Shown here one piece after another: positions 63,049-64,000 of a DNA stretch of 64,000 nt. Position 1 is the first letter of the stretch; each line of letters starts with the position of its first letter. This stretch comes from Platanthera guangdongensis (Eukaryota; Streptophyta; Magnoliopsida; Asparagales; Orchidaceae). Below the pieces are notes generated by a model, which worked only from the letters and a program-made list of their open reading frames with translations, was not told the origin of the DNA and made no database searches. The stretch lies in assembly GCA_039583875.1 (NCBI GenBank), contig CM077167.1, positions 153,467,010 through 153,531,009 on the forward strand, given 5' to 3'. The position numbers and the translations under genes are program-made.

Positions 63049-64000
63049 TGTTACATCCCTCAAACAACTAGACCCCTAGGATTTTATTTTGTCATGACTA
63101 GGTCATGACAAAACCATCAGAAGCTCAAAGGACCAAGTGAGCAAAGACCAAGGTAAAAATTACCTTGGTCTGCCTATAGCTCATCCTCAACATTTAGACC
63201 TAAAGTTTGACTTTAAGGCTACACCCTGATCCCACGACCCTACCACAACACCCCAAACACCTTGGGTAGTCCATAGGGCCACTAAGGACCCACTGTAGGC
63301 AGTCAAAATGGTAAAGTTGACCTAAGTCAACCTAACCCTAAATGGTCAAACTAGCTTACTTAGGGTCAATTGACCTTCCTAGCCAAGTGGACCCCACCCA
63401 TGCCTCCTAACCTTAAAGTGAGGTCAATGGGCCACCAAGGACCCATTGGGGTCAAACAAAGAGTTTTGGTTGACCAAAGTCAATCGTAGCCCTAATTTGT
63501 TCAAAGTACCCTTCCTAAGGGCAGGTGACCTCCAAAGTGCCAAGTCAACCCTACCCAACCCTACCTAGACCTTAGGGGAGTCCAATGGGTCACCATGACC
63601 CATTGATGGCAACTCAAAAGGTCAAATTGACCTAGGTCAATCCTATCAAGGCCAGGTCAAACTCAACCCAAATGGGCTAACCCAAGCTCAAGCCCCCTTC
63701 ATTTGGGCTAACAACTCTTAATCTTATGAATATGTGAATTAGTGGACTGCAAATAGCCTAAAAGGGGTTGACCAAGTCAGCCTTGATGACTAGGAGAGAG
63801 AAAACTTCAATTTCACCCTTTAATGGAGGAGAGAGAAAATGAAGGGAGTGGTCATTCATGGCTAGGGAGGCCAAGAGCCCTCTCCTCTTGCTGGAACCAT
63901 CTCCCCTAGTCAGTTAAGAGGAGGCCAAGGGTTTTCCCGACCATGACAGAGGCTAGGGGAGAAGAACCACTATGGCCGAGCCAAGCTTTCAATGGCCATT
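63049..64000 (-). repeat. Probable LTR edge of another element, cutting G2 gag
   Basis: Sequence changes at TGTTACATCCCTC, which on the minus strand is an LTR-like ...GGGATGTAACA end. No coding domain is found. About 17 TTGAC/GTCAA words lie in 63210-63770. The other end and the target duplication are outside the window. Confidence 0.5.
63210..63770. promoter_or_regulatory. Dense TTGAC/GTCAA (W-box-like) cluster
   Basis: About 17 TTGAC cores on both strands in 560 bases; roughly one is expected by chance. TTGAC[CT] is the WRKY-factor W box. Several are paired head to head (GTCAATTGACC near 63365, GTCAAATTGACC near 63623). Confidence 0.6.

Overview
The window is repeat-rich plant nuclear DNA. 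The evidence is full-length and broken Ty1/copia and Ty3/gypsy LTR retrotransposons, primer-binding sites complementary to plant initiator-Met tRNA (TGGTATCAGAG...), AT-rich unannotated stretches, and stacked nested insertions typical of angiosperm heterochromatin. I see no host gene, rRNA, tRNA gene or bacterial operon. The exact species cannot be told from the sequence; a eudicot is my guess.

Layout. (1) 1-6639, plus: a Ty3/gypsy chromovirus (G1, Tekay/Del-like), its left LTR cut by the window edge. (2) 6640-17034, minus: two copia copies in tandem, A and B, sharing one LTR at 12946-13604. Each carries the same nested SIRE-like LTR at the same point in integrase; A also received G1, and B is cut off in a TA microsatellite. 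(3) 17035-18904: unresolved, LTR-like. (4) 18905-23835, minus: a SIRE-like copia element (C) lacking its 5' end. (5) 23836-24384: unresolved. (6) 24385-63048, minus: a second chromovirus of the G1 family (G2), split by a nest of other elements. (7) 63049-64000: probably the edge of another LTR element.

The nest inside G2. A gag-only, pol-less gypsy-type element (F, 27656-60321, minus) sits in the G2 integrase. Two SIRE-like copia elements sit inside F: D (28902-41458, plus) in the F 3' LTR, and E (42205-54370, minus) exactly across the junction of the F 3' LTR and its polypurine tract. Target-site duplications support each step. The insertion order is G2, then F, then D and E.

The most interesting content is in D and E. 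Both carry a large extra open reading frame downstream of pol: about 936 codons with two in-frame stops in D, and an intact 1028 codons in E. Their N-terminal domains are related. In both, this ORF follows an array of the same family-specific TCGA-centred palindromes found in that element's LTR, then a TATA box about 110 bases before the ATG. This looks like a second, internal promoter unit for an accessory gene. A second notable signal is a 78-79 base GT...AG interruption between gag and protease in both G1 and G2, which behaves like a small spliceosomal intron.
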